Origin: Zeus faber
Lineage: Eukaryota > Chordata > Actinopteri > Zeiformes > Zeidae
DNA: 64,000 nt
Direction: 5' to 3'
Assembly: GCA_960531495.1 (NCBI GenBank)
Contig: OY482860.1
Span: 3,887,768 to 3,951,767, forward strand
Each line of letters starts with the position of its first letter. Position 1 is the stretch's first letter. The notes under the pieces were generated by a model, which worked only from the letters and a program-made list of their open reading frames with translations, did not search any database and was not told where the DNA came from. Below, in pieces: positions 12,159-23,245 of the stretch. The translations under genes and the position numbers were made by a program.

Positions 12159-13616
12159 ATAAGAATGAAATTATTTTCTTTTTAAAGGTAACTAGTACTT
12201 ATATTTTAGTTACTAGTTGCTATTCCAATAGTTACGAGTAACAATTTTAGTTTTACTAGTCAAAATGTATTAGGTACTAGTACTTATTCATTAGATACTA
12301 GTAACTATTCCAATTGTTACTCGTAACTATTCTGATGTTTCTATTAACATTGTCATTTAATTGAATTCAAATATTAAATATTTGCCCCTAACTAATATCT
12401 ATTCCAATTGTTAACAGCATCTGTTTCAATTTTACTAGTCACTATTAATAGAGTACTAGAAAGGGAGACCGGAGTTGGTTGGCACACTTTTTACTCTCTA
12501 CTGCATTTCTCTGGCATAATTTATGTTTGAATATTCTAACCAGCAGCAAATAAAAGGTTAAGGTCTCAGCTATAAATACACATGTTTTAATGTCCACAAA
12601 AGTTTTCTTGAATTAGGCGATTTGTGATTAAAGTCTTGTTCTGCATTTGTGCCAACCAGCCCCATCACAGGGTTGGTTGGCACACGTTATGGGGTCAGTT
12701 GGCACAATGTTAAAATGCTATAGTTACAAAAAAAACGAAGCGACCAATAGAAACAATTTGAACATTTAATTCAAACAAGAACCAGGAAACATGAACATTT
12801 AATAGAATATTTGACCTTTTTTTTAATTTTAAAACCAAATAACAATTTTAAGCAGTTAATCAGTAGGAATGTCTCATTACTTTTTGCTATTGACCATTCA
12901 AAATAATAATAATTCAATAACAGTATTAACATCGTTTTTAATCTTTCAAGAATAGCTTTTAAGTCACTCAAAATACCGCAACAAAATATACATTAACAGT
13001 TACAAGTTCATGAACAACAAAACCAACATAAACACATTTGCTGTGCCAACCAACCCCGCTCACATTTCATTCAGCTCTGTGATGAAATTATGTTTGGCAG
13101 CTTATTCCTATGTCCAATGACTAGAAGTAACAAATTTCCAATATCTCTATCTAACACAGTTTTATAATACGTTTAGTCCACAGACCACCTTTTTACATTC
13201 GATACTATAAAACTGAAATGCAACCCGCAGCAAAAAAGTCAGTGACTTTCAGATGCTTTTACCTAGTAGACGAGTGCAGCAAACATGTTGATGTCACATT
13301 TTCGTTTCTGTGACCTTCGAAGGACCAGAAATAGCCGTGTGCCAACCAACCCCTGCTGCCAACCCCCGTCTCCCTTATATTAGTGACGAGTGCCCTTTCC
13401 TGTTGTTACTAGTAAAACAAAAAGTTTTACTGGTAGCAATGTATTTTTTACCTGTCATCAGCTTATTGTTAAAATGTTACTGGTAACAACAGGAAATGGA
13501 GCATCTAGTGCACAATGCCTCATACATTTTGACTAGTAGAACTAAAATAGTTACTGGGAGCTGTTGCCATAGCAACCAGTAACTTTTAAAAAGTGTCTAG
13601 TTCGTCCTATGGATTA
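12159..13616. mobile_element. Outer inverted-repeat element with ACTAGT-rich arms
   Basis: The left arm (about 12159-12460) and right arm (about 13377-13616) are related as inverted repeats. 'aatccata...tttttaaaggtaactagt...gttgctat' on the left corresponds to the reverse complement of 'atagcaaccagtaacttttaaaaagtgtctagttcgtcctatggatt' on the right. Both arms are studded with variants of GTTACTAGT/ACTAGTAAC. The two arms are separated by the nested element at 12461-13376. It looks like a nonautonomous TIR element. I do not recognise the family and no transposase is visible. Confidence 0.6.
12461..13376. mobile_element. Nested TIR element with GTTGGTTGGCAC subterminal repeats
   Basis: The ends are inverted: AAGGGAGACCGGAGTTGGTT on the left and '...ccaacccccgtctccctt' on the right. 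The 12-mer GTTGGTTGGCAC, or a one-base variant, occurs near 12474, 12671 and 12696 in the forward sense. It occurs near 13043 and 13340 in the reverse sense. All copies therefore point inward from their own end. The flanks 'tactag' and 'tattag' could be an imperfect target duplication. There is no open frame with a transposase signature. I cannot place it in a superfamily with confidence. Confidence 0.65.
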
Positions 13617-13826
13617 CATGTTGGAAGGGCTTGCCATAGGACAGGGCAGCAGAGAGCTTGGCTGGTGTTTCTGCACGGAGGGGGGAGGAGGAGGGGGTGG
13701 TCAGACTGGGAGGAAGAGCCGCTGTCACTGGATCCTCAAAGAAGGAGCAGCAGCGTCTCCCTGCAGGGCTGGACCGACCCTCTGCCCCTCACTGCTCCAG
13801 AGCAAGGATTACCACATCATTGTTAA

Positions 13827-13862
13827 TATTATTATTATTATTATTATTATTGTTGTTATTAT
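13827..13862 (+). repeat. (ATT)n microsatellite upstream of prkg1 exon 1-alpha
   Basis: Short ATT/GTT run about 170 bp upstream of the I-alpha start codon. Confidence 0.8.
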
Positions 13863-13944
13863 TGGTGCCATTTATAGCGCAATCATTTTTGGAGCGGGGG
13901 GTCGGGGAGTTTATTTTTTTTTAATTTTTTTGAATGTTTTTTAG

Positions 13945-14032
13945 CTCCAACCTGTCCGATCCCAGGGAGACCCTCGAGTCGCCGCCGAGTAAAGGGAAGG
14001 AGAGAAGTTCGGGCGAGGGACCGTGTTCAACC
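13945..14032 (+). promoter_or_regulatory. prkg1: Probable 5' leader of the I-alpha first exon
   Basis: GC-richer sequence directly upstream of the ATG, contrasting with the AT-rich DNA before it. The frame stays open for 33 codons upstream of the chosen ATG. Those codons show no conserved family sequence, whereas the ATG at 14033 gives the exact PKG I-alpha N terminus in good context (A at -3, 'caaccATGag'). I see no convincing TATA box, so the transcription start is unknown. Confidence 0.45.
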
Positions 14033-14289
14033 ATGAGCGACCTGGAGGAGGACTTTGCCAAGATCCTGCTGCTGAAAGAGGAGCGGATACGGGAGCTGGA
14101 GCGGCGTCTGGCGGACCGGGAGGACGAGATCCAGGAGCTGAGGAGGAAGCTTCACAAATGCCAGTCCGTGCTGCCCAGCGCGCAACTTCTGGGACCCAGG
14201 ACGCGCCGGGCGCAGGGCATCTCAGCGGAGCCCCAGACGCACCAGGACCTGTCCAGGCAGAGCTTCAGGAGGTTCCCCAAGTCCGACTG
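14033..14289 (+). CDS. prkg1: prkg1 alternative first coding exon, isoform I-alpha
   Basis: Encodes the first 85 residues of cGMP-dependent protein kinase I-alpha, a cytosolic Ser/Thr kinase of the NO/cGMP pathway. The start MSDLEEDFAKILLLKEERIR is the family I-alpha N terminus. A leucine zipper runs through L12, I19, L26, I33 and L40 at seven-residue spacing and forms the dimer and partner-binding coiled coil. The redox-sensitive cysteine of I-alpha is present (C43 counting Met) in KLHKCQSVLP. The autoinhibitory segment RRAQGISAEPQT lies at about 58-69. The exon ends two bases into a codon before a GTAAGA donor. With the first base of the shared exon this makes TGG (Trp), where the mammalian protein, from memory, has Arg. 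The segment after the zipper seems a few residues shorter than in mammals. Which teleost paralogue this is cannot be decided. Confidence 0.96.
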
Positions 14290-14295
14290 GTAAGA
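14290..14295 (+). promoter_or_regulatory. prkg1: 5' splice site of exon 1-alpha
   Basis: GTAAGA directly after ...GACTG. Cutting here leaves phase 2, matching the single completing base at the start of the shared exon at 32862. Confidence 0.9.
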
Positions 14296-14779
14296 CAACC
14301 CCCCCGACCCCCGTGAAGAGACCGCCGGTGCTTGCGTGTTGCATGTGTGATTCTGCACAGTGGAGTGGAAGTTGGGGCGCACAGAGCTCCGCGGAGCTTT
14401 CCACCGCGGAGCACATCTCGGAGGCTTCCTCCTCCCTCCGCAGCCCCACGCCGCCGGGGTGTGTGCGCGTCGCTCGCCTTGAATGGAGCGCGCACGTTCA
14501 TTCTCAGGGAGACGGGAGGATGACGCAGCTCCACCGAGCTCCTAATTGATCCGCTCCATCAGCGCTGCCCCCCCAGGACAGAGTGCAGGAAGCACCGCGC
14601 ATTATGGGCTTTTAGGGGGAGCTGGAGTGCATGTCTGATGAGGATATTTAATACTCCATTAGAAAACGCTTTGTTGGACCATATGCCTGCTCCCTCATCA
14701 CCTCTGAAGCCCATTTTAGCTTCGTAGTCTGCATATATAAAAAATCATACTTATCATAATAATATATAATAATATATAA

Positions 14780-15048
14780 TAACACACACACACACACACA
14801 GACACGCACACACACACACACACACACATATATATACATATATATATATAATATAAATATATATAATACATATACATAATTTCAATAATTATTATTCATA
14901 TATTTTGTATACATAATATGTTTTTTATATTTATATAGATTTATATATATATATATATATATATAGTATAATATAGTTATATAATTTTTTTAATCATATT
15001 TTATGTATAGACTATATATCCTGTATATGTGTGTGTGTGTGTGTGTGT
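14780..15048 (+). repeat. (CA)n, long TA-rich tract and (TG)n
   Basis: A (CA)n run at about 14782-14828 is followed by about 190 bp of ATA/TATA sequence and a (TG)n run at about 15027-15048. All of this lies in the intron after exon 1-alpha. Confidence 0.8.
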
Positions 15049-15565
15049 TTTTAACCTAGTGCGCTCAAACAAACACACACACACACGCCATCTCTTTCTC
15101 TCTTCTTTCTCACTTCTCAACTCCTCTGATTCATTCTTTCCTCCCCTGAAATCTGTCACCTGGCACCCTGCCTCCATCTCCCTCCATACAAACGCTCCAG
15201 TAGAAATGCCCCCCCCTGTCTTAACACAGTGCACACAGAACTAGTGCACGACCCAAACTCAATTAAGACCTGACTGACAATCAGTTAAGGTGTCTGGATG
15301 ATTTCCGGCTTCATTCATTAGCAATAATGACACTGTAGACAAGACCAGACGAGACATTAATTGTTCTCCATCACCACAACAGTCGGTAAAAGACGGGGAC
15401 GTGCTGAAAAATATCCTGGAACTCAATGATGAAGAACATCAAATGGTTGTTGAGAAGTGATGGTGATGCACAGCTGTTTTGTGGCTTCTGGACCGCACTG
15501 TTGTTTCCCAACCATCCCAAGCAGATCATTGAGAAATAACAGCGTGTGTGTGAGTGGTGAGTGTC

Positions 15566-15608
<43 letters not shown>

Positions 15609-18219
15609 ACATTTGTTTTCAGTGATTTGTTGTGCAATTCTGTGACTCAAAAGAGACATTTTGTTAAAACAAGTAAATAGAAGACAATGGACAGTTTTGC
15701 AGACGGGGGTTTAATCTCAACCAGGACTAAGATAATCCTATTTAAATGAATCCAGTTTGTAAAAATGCCTTTCTGAGACGTTACTTAATTCAAGACTAAG
15801 GAGTTCTAGACTAGGACGTCATATAGACTAAGGTTTTGAAGGACTAGTCGTCTCCTTCTGTCTGGTCTTGGTCCAGATAATCCATCTCCTCTGTTGTCGA
15901 AGGCCCACTTCCATTTATCCAAAGATTGAATTTAACCTTCACTTAGACCTAGATTGGCTCTAATTTTCCTTTTGGAAATCAGAATTTTTAGATTTTTTGA
16001 TGCTTTGATTGAGAAAAGGCCATTTCAGTTAGTCCAGATTAAAGGTGTGATAAAAGCCCCCTTGCACTGAAAGCCCTACCTCCACCTGCAAGGTTCCATG
16101 TAATGTGGGAACTCCAGCCGGTGTCGATGTTCCGTAAAAGTCGTTCCTTAAGTTCCCCCATTAAAGGAACGATTCCGGGAAAATGCCGGAACCGCTGTGA
16201 ATGGAAGTGTGTGACAATGGAAGCAGTAACATTGCCGGGACAAGGACGTAAAGTAGGGGAGGAGCCAAATCCGAATACCGGCAAAGCACAAGGTTTTTAC
16301 TAATATTTATTTTGTACATTTATTTCAAAATTTCTTTGTTTTATGGAAGAAAACAAGAGCCCGATCCAAACCGTGGCTCGGCTGCAAAAAGTTAGAAACT
16401 GAAACAAGTCCAGTCTCTACAGACAGTCTTAAAAATGCCGCTCAGACCATAAACGTGTCTTTTATAGTGAGGGATGGAGAGGGGCACTACATGGTGTATG
16501 TCAGCTCGGTAAGTATAAAGCGCTTCGAATGTGGTGACATCGGGCACAAGCAAATCGCTTAAATCGGAGCACGGAGCCGGAGAGGGAACGAGCGGACAGG
16601 GAGCGATAGAACGGGTGGAGAACGTTCCTTCTCCGGAGGCCGAGAGTGTAAGACAGTTTGAAAATGATCACACTGATTTAATAACATTGGGTTCGGGTTA
16701 TTGCATCGCATTAATGGGACGGGCACTCTGTCCCTGATCCATCAGAGCAGGGAAAGGAAGAGCAAAGGGTGGGGAGACGCGGAGATGGAAACCGAAACGC
16801 TGGTCTCTGAGAGCCAGGAATAAACCAAAAGCGATTAAGATTGTACATCCGTTGCAGAAAGATTTTTCCAAACCATCGCATATGCACTGGACATAACTAC
16901 TAATCCTACCCCATTACATACTGTATCTGTAACAGTCATCTAGTGTGGGAACCGACTCCATACAGAACTTCTCCATAAAGGAGGCCAATGTGTGAATGAC
17001 TACCTCCTGCTGGATATTTTTTATCCACCAGTCTTATAGATTCCATGTGGGAAAGGGGCTTATGTTTAAGATTAGGCCTAATCTGTGTCCGCCGAAAACC
17101 GTCCAAATGACTTTGACAACTAATTGGTCTGGGAATTTGATTTGTCTAAGATCGTCCAACAACGTAATGGAGCAGAAAGATGATGATGCCCCCCCTCCCC
17201 GAGAAGGCAGACTCCTCTCATCTAGCCTGGATGAGGTAATTGCATAACTCCCCTTTCTCCGCCCCTGACATTTGTTCAATGAAGTGCTGATGAGACGACA
17301 GAGGTGCCTTCATAGCAGTTGGAGGCCACGGCTGGTGTTCCTTGAAGCTGATGAGAAGTGATGGAGGTGTTCTCACCATAATGAATGACCCATCCCAATG
17401 TGTCGTCGCCTGGGCGACCTGCGAGGTGCCCACCGGGCGGCCTGGTGGGGGTCAGAAGACGCTGTGACCCCCATTAGTGTCGGAACGCGGCACCGCACCG
17501 GCGGCGGCCCTCGCCTCTCATCGGATTACCACAGCATGGCGTGGAGGATCCTGTTTCTATTGATCTGCGTAGGAAAGGGCTGAGCTGGGCGGTGGAGAGG
17601 GGAAATTCAACGCCGACGACTCCCGTGCAGAGGTTGCTTTGAAGGACGATGGGAGGGAAGGCGGTGGAGGAGGAGGAGGAGGAGGAGAGGAGAGCAGGAT
17701 GGGGGTGGTGTAAATAAAGCCAAAGAGGGGGCCACAGTGACTCTTCAGTGTCAAGTCTGGGTCATAACTGATTTGCTTTGGCTGGGATTATCAGGTTGTT
17801 CTATCGCTGCATTATCTGAATTCCTTTGCTTTATACTCAGAGGACCCTAAACTTTTAAGGTGTGCCGCCAACTTTGTTCCACACTAAGGACTTCTCGTGG
17901 TTTCTGAGGAGTCCACGCTTTGCCCTGTAAATGACCTGCAGATGACCCTGTTTCTAAATTCAACCACATACAAGTGCAAGATAGCCGCAAGGGATCAGAA
18001 TCAAAGTTGTGTTATTAGTGATATATTTTTTGGCATGTTAGTGCAGTATGATAAGTACACTCATATGTTGTGAGTTCATAATGCCAATACAACAACTTAA
18101 TACTAGTCAACACCAAAAAAAACCACAATAGTTAGTCATAGCAAATATAAGATCAGGTATTCAGGTGTTCCCGAGAGAGCAAGGACATCAGGTGTTTCTT
18201 CCTCGGGTGATGCCAATGT
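15049..18219. other. prkg1: Intron/intergenic DNA before exon 1-beta
   Basis: Contains a (TG)n microsatellite at about 15571-15604 and a GGA-rich patch near 17660-17690. No gene or clear transposon was recognised. It belongs to the intron of the I-alpha transcript. Confidence 0.45.
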
Positions 18220-18352
18220 CATTTTGATGTCATTCACATCATTGATGAGGGGATGCTGCTGATTTCTATGTGACATGTGGGCCTTTAAAGCCCCTTGAGC
18301 CTGTGCTGTGATTAAGGGCCATAGAAATAAACTTGACTTGACTTGATTTTTG
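18220..18352 (+). mobile_element. 3' end of a SINE/LINE with CTTGA tail
   Basis: The segment ends 'ggccatagaaataaacttgacttgacttga'. The short 3' tail of repeated 5-mers after an 'aataaa' is typical of fish SINE/LINE insertions that prime on a microsatellite-like tail. Only the 3' part is recognisable. Confidence 0.45.
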
Positions 18353-18863
18353 AGCAGTGAAAATGACGAGTTTCCTCCTCATCGATGCTACACGGATCTT
18401 TCATAGACAGTTTTCATTGATAAAAGTCTAAAAGTCACTCACTAATGACTCTAAAATGCGTCTGGGACATTTTTTTTTTTATCCTGCAGTTGTGTTGGAG
18501 TGCCTATTTGTTTCCATCATTTGTGGTAGAGTTGGTGTTTTGCCATTTTTGGCCACTAGAGGACACCTGTGATCTTCAATCAGACCACCAGAGACTGCTC
18601 TATGAGGTTCTATGAACACAGTTCTACCTGTTAGGCAGCACACTGTGATGAATAATGCAATGTTTGTCATGTTTTCCTATGGTTTATTGGTGTACTAGCT
18701 CTTTCACAGGCTGTTTAACTGTCTTTGCATCCCGTCAGCTTGTCCTTGACGGTGTTGGTGCATGTGATGTCTGGCTAAATGAACTGATATGAAGAGACAC
18801 CATGGGGCTTTGAGGCGCTGGGTTATTTTGGTGCTGCTGTGAAGCTGTGGGGCTTCCCTGGAC

Positions 18864-19021
18864 CAGTGATTCTCAACCTTTTTCCCACCGAGGACCCTGA
18901 AATTGATACGCATCAGGCCACGGACCCCATTTGATAGACTCTAGGACCCCAGTCTGAGAAGAGGTTTATTGTGAGATATGATTTTCTGGGAGGTCCCTGG
19001 ACTCCACGTTGAGAACCAATG
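18864..19021. mobile_element. hAT-type MITE
   Basis: The left end CAGTGATTCTCAACCTTTTT and right end '...gttgagaaccaatg' form inverted repeats of the Charlie-like hAT type. The 158-bp interior also pairs ('ggaccc...' against '...ggtccctgg'). No clear 8-bp target duplication is visible and there is no coding capacity. Confidence 0.65.
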
Positions 19022-19439
19022 GTGTAGAGATGCTCATTGTTTTTGTGCACTAGTATGAATTGAAAGGAGTAGAGTCCCACCACTTTGGATCAAAAACCCT
19101 ATGTTTGATTGTATACATTTATGGCATGTGTGTCTGTTAGGGGTCATTTGGACCATGGATCATGGCCTGATGATGAAGTTATTTATGAATCAACATCTGC
19201 TTTGTGTTTTTTCACGTCCCGATTTTTATCATGATGAATAATTCTTCATTCTCTGTAGTCCATCACATCTGCAAAGCCGTCTTCTTATTGTTGGGAGCCT
19301 TCCAAAATAAAAATAAAAACATACGAATCAACGCTTGACAACGTGGAGATGAAAAGTCTCCGTGCACAGGAAAAGGCTCATTGAACTTCAATTACCTCCA
19401 GCTGCCATTAGGTCATCTATTTCTAAACCCCCTGCAGCA

Positions 19440-20098
19440 CCGACCAAGCTCCTGCGGGGAGCGCCTGTGTGATTTGGGGACACGCTCCCCCCGCGCAACG
19501 GCGCCCTCTCTGCGACTTCGTTCATTTGCTCTTGCAGGGTTGGAGAGTGAGACGACACTGTCTTTTGTCCACCCGCCCCACGCAGACTGCGCTGTGCCAC
19601 GGGCTCCGGCAGGCGCCCTTCTCGTCACACTGTCCCTCCGGGTCTCTGTCGCCTGACGCACCGGGAGGAGGAGGACGGTCCTCCGATGTCACACCGAGTG
19701 AGAGGGAGACGCAAAGCTGAAGGAGGAGGAAGAGACTGAGAGAGAGGGGGAGGGAGAGAGAGAGAGAGAGGGGGAGAGAGAGAGAGAGAGAGAGAGAGCG
19801 GGAGGGAGAGACAGAGATAGAGAGAGAGAGAGAAGAGGAGAAACTTTGGATGAAACGCGTCTGAAAACCTGGTTCGCTGCTCCGCGCGTAATTTGGCTTT
19901 CGGAGGATTCTTTTTGAAACACCTGCTTCCAGGGACGGAGTCCGTGAGGGCGAGGAACAAGCTGGTGCTCCTTCTTCTTCCTCTCCATCATCATCCAAAA
20001 AGGAACCCTGTTGATGCCTGGTGGAAGTTCTCTGTCAGAAAGGCGGAGGAGAGGGGAGAGGATAAGGGGACTCCGAATTGCGCGCTGAAGTTTCGGCG
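19440..20098 (+). promoter_or_regulatory. prkg1: CpG-rich promoter/5' leader region of exon 1-beta with a GA tract
   Basis: GC- and CpG-rich sequence begins near 19440 and runs into the I-beta start codon. A purine tract of GA and GGGA units spans about 19735-19835. No TATA box is evident. A CpG-rich, GA-containing segment just before a conserved first exon suggests the I-beta promoter and 5' untranslated region. The start point is not determinable from sequence alone. Confidence 0.5.
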
Positions 20099-20403
20099 AT
20101 GGGAACCCTGCGGGACCTGCAGTACGCGCTGCAGGAGAAGATCGAGGAGCTGCGGCAGCGGGACGCGCTCATCGACGAGCTGGAGCTGGAGCTGGACCAG
20201 AAGGACGAGCTGATCCAGAAGCTGCAGACCGAGCTGGACAAGTACCGCTCCGTGGTCAAGCCGCCCGCCGTGCAGGTCCAGAAGCAGAGCGACCTGGCGG
20301 AGCACCAGAGGACCAAGCGGCAGGCGATCTCCGCTGAGCCCACCGTCTTCAACCCACAGGAACTGAGCCACGTCACGTTGCCCTTCTACCCCAAGAGCAC
20401 CCA
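20099..20403 (+). CDS. prkg1: prkg1 alternative first coding exon, isoform I-beta
   Basis: Encodes the first 101 residues of cGMP-dependent protein kinase I-beta. The start [20 protein letters not shown] matches the family I-beta N terminus. A leucine/isoleucine zipper (L4, L11, L18, I25, E/L heptads to about residue 47) forms the coiled-coil dimer. It also carries the acidic surface that in mammals binds IRAG and TFII-I. The autoinhibitory segment [11 protein letters not shown] lies at about 72-82. The C-terminal [10 protein letters not shown] is conserved. The ATG has G at -3 and +4. The exon stops after ACC CA at a GTAGGT donor; joining to the shared exon gives ...STQ-SKDL. Read through unspliced, the frame hits TAG one codon later. 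The linker after the zipper seems slightly shorter than in mammals, from memory. Expression would be driven by its own upstream promoter. Confidence 0.97.
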
Positions 20404-20409
20404 GTAGGT
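20404..20409 (+). promoter_or_regulatory. prkg1: 5' splice site of exon 1-beta
   Basis: GTAGGT directly after ...AGCACCCA. It is phase 2, identical in phase to the I-alpha donor, as needed for both first exons to share one acceptor. Confidence 0.88.
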
Positions 20410-20430
20410 GGACACGTCCGTGGTGGTGGT

Positions 20431-20482
<52 letters not shown>

Positions 20483-20500
20483 GATGCAGGCCTACACGCA

Positions 20501-20531
<31 letters not shown>

Positions 20532-20550
20532 TGATGCAGGCCTACACGCA

Positions 20551-20614
<64 letters not shown>

Positions 20615-20657
20615 GATGCAGGCCTACGCGCACACCATTGTGTGTGTGTGTGTGTAG
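20431..20657 (+). repeat. (TG)n array with three identical spacers, next to the I-beta donor
   Basis: TG runs are interrupted by 'ttgatgcaggcctac-cgcacacc' starting at 20481, 20531 and 20613. The array begins about 27 bp downstream of the I-beta splice donor. The spacers are nearly identical, so the compound unit has been duplicated in tandem. In the pre-mRNA this is a long UG repeat. Confidence 0.88.
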
Positions 20658-21095
20658 TGGCGCATCAGGTTGGTCACCTGTAGCGCCTAAAGCTTGAGAA
20701 AACACGCATTTCCAGGCTGCAAAACACCACACTGCCGTGCACGTCGGACACGCGTGCACGCACGGACGTGCATACACACAGGACATTCGGGTATAAGTAT
20801 ATTTTATAGTCATCTAAAATAACCTCCTAAAATCTGATTCGTTGGGTTATTTAGGCTTAAAACTGGATTAAAATAAGAATAGTTGGGACTATGTAGACCT
20901 AAAAGAGCACTATTTTCTTTATGAGTCAAGAGGCTTAATCAGAAGATAAATTCAAAATACATTTAAAATGACTTATAAATGTTTAAAAACAGAATTAAAG
21001 GCTCCTTCGGAATTTTGCAGTACACCAGCTGTGTCAACCATATAGTTTCCTATGGATGCTAGGGGGTATATTCAAGTATTTATTCATTTTTAAAC

Positions 21096-21132
<37 letters not shown>

Positions 21133-22734
21133 ACACACACACTAGAGTTACCTTTAAACCTCCAGTTGAATATGCCATCAGATTATTTTCAGAGCGAGGT
21201 AGGACCAGGTGGAGCTCAAGGAGACTGTTTTTGGGGTAATATGACACAATAAAGACCCTCCCAGTGTGTCTGCAGGTCCTTAAAAAAAGTGCTTAAGTGC
21301 TTAAGTCTTGAATTTGAAATGATGAGTTCTCAATTTCAATGTAAGGATTTTTTCAGATTTTTTTCTATGTCAAAATGTGTCAAGTGAACACCACCTGCTG
21401 CTTGGCTCCATACTTGACTGCCTGTCTGAAGTTCAGTGTAAATCCCCACCCCCCAAAAAAGTCCTTTATTATCTCCAAAACTTGGAATCATTGCAGTTCC
21501 GAATCGCTTACCATGATGTCTAGTCTAAAGTAAACTGTTCTAATGCCACTTCATATTCATGTAGTTCATATCCTTCCCCTGTTTCTACCTTAAAATGTAC
21601 CTCTCTGTTCCAAATAAAGCCCTGACTGATACTTTCTTGAAGAAGAGAAAGATGATTTGGCCAAAAATCTGTTTTGAATATTTGTTAAAGTTTGTCTTTA
21701 AAGGTATTCTCTATCATTCTTTCTATTGTTCTATCTATCTTTCTATCGATCGATCTATCTCTGTCTATCCTTCTATGTATCTCTCCTTCTATCTATCATT
21801 CTATCAATCGTTCTATCTTTCTATGGTTCTGTCGATCTATAATTTTATCCATCTATCTCTCTGCAGGCGCCTTGCCCTTCATGTTATGTCTACATTGGGA
21901 CACGGTCATTTAGTGTCGGACATGTTTTCTCACCCCCCGCCCCCCAGCTTGTTATATTGGCAGAGGACAACCTTAAATTCACCAACAACGGCCAAACAAA
22001 CAACAAAATGAAAAAAATAAGCTCCTCACTGTGTTTTGATTTGAACAGCGAGTCAAGGCCTTAAGACCAAACAGTTCCTTTTCGGTATCAGAGAAACACA
22101 TCTTTAATTTGCTCCGTGTTTGTTCGCGTCCAGTCAAAACTCTGAAACGCCCCCTCGCCGAATTCAGCCGTGGGAACGTGGGCGACGTGAGCGCCGCAGC
22201 GAGTGTTTGGACGTAATTACTCTGCGGCCGCCGGTGCAGTTTTTATGTCGAAAGTAAAAGAGTTGTAAACCTTCAGAATGACACAGCAGCTGTGTCAGAG
22301 GTGAAACAGCTTTGCTTTGCTTTGTCCGTCATGGGTTTCTTGGAAATAATAATAAAATAATAATAATAAGGCTGAATTGTACAGTGTTTATGTCACACAT
22401 ACTTTATCATGCAAATTGGGAGGTCAGACCTTCCCATATCTCCATTTTCAGCTTCAGAAATGCCTGATTATCTTTCTTCACGTGATATACCAGGCATTGG
22501 GGAAAAGGCCATTGTCATTATGATAATCTCACCCCAGTCTTTTATATGCTTTATTTATTTTCGTTTTCTTATTAATAGATTATTCAAAGAGGCACGTGGA
22601 ATCCTGTATTACCCCAAAATGTCAACTCCTCTAGAACCACAGAATAAGAAGGTGGGGTTTTCCTTGTAATCTCATTTAGGGATTTTCAAATGGGTTTTTC
22701 GGGGTTGGCTGGGTGTAGTTTTGGTCCTGTCATT
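20658..22734. other. prkg1: prkg1 intron sequence
   Basis: Contains a (CA)n run at about 21097-21142 and an imperfect (TCTA)n/(TCTT)n tetranucleotide tract at about 21718-21862. No other element was recognised. No exon is supported. Confidence 0.5.
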
Positions 22735-23245
22735 CAGTGTGTTTCCATGTAGTAAGTACCCAGATTAATCTCAATATGCGGGTTAAGATAAAAATATGTT
22801 TAAGGTGTTTACATGCGTTTGGAATAATGCGATTACTGGAAAACCAGCGTTTCCACCACAACTGGCCTAGTCGGGTTATTGACAGGAAGTACTTGCTCTA
22901 CTGTGCGGGAAAAATCTACGTCCACCATCCTCTCTTCTTGACACCTAATATGTCCCCATTTGGGGTCTGGGGTCCATCCAAATATCTCACTATATTTAGT
23001 TCCCTCATCAAACTCAACGTGAAAACGCTCTCACTTTCCGTCCAAAGTTGCACGCGTGTACTGGTGGTTGCCATGGTGGCCGTTGTTTATCTGCCCAAAA
23101 AAAAATTTCTGGGTCAAATCCATGCAGGGGAAGTTTGGAATCCGCCAATCATATCCCGGTTAAGGTGTTTATGTGACAGTTGCAATATTCAGAATATTGC
23201 TTTAACCCCATTGTGATCGGCTAATTCCGATATGTGATCATTAAC
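22735..23245 (+). mobile_element. TIR element, copy A (GTGTGTTTCCATG family)
   Basis: The left end reads 'cagtgtgtttccatgtagtaagtacccagattaatctcaatat'. The same sequence, reverse complemented, forms the right end of the copy at 53691-56207. The shared blocks 'gtttacatg-gtttggaataa-gcgattactg' and 'gcaatattcagaatattgc' confirm that the two are copies of one family in opposite orientation. The ends are weakly inverted relative to each other. It has no transposase, so it is a nonautonomous DNA element; a PIF/Harbinger or related origin is possible but not shown. Confidence 0.7.

Noticed and set aside
13934-14032. In-frame upstream extension adding 33 residues to the I-alpha exon
   Set aside because: The extra residues are not part of any PKG I-alpha N terminus I know, and the ATG at 14033 gives the conserved start in good context.
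22737-23216. 159-codon open frame on the + strand
   Set aside because: It runs through the noncoding TIR element copy A and has no protein resemblance.
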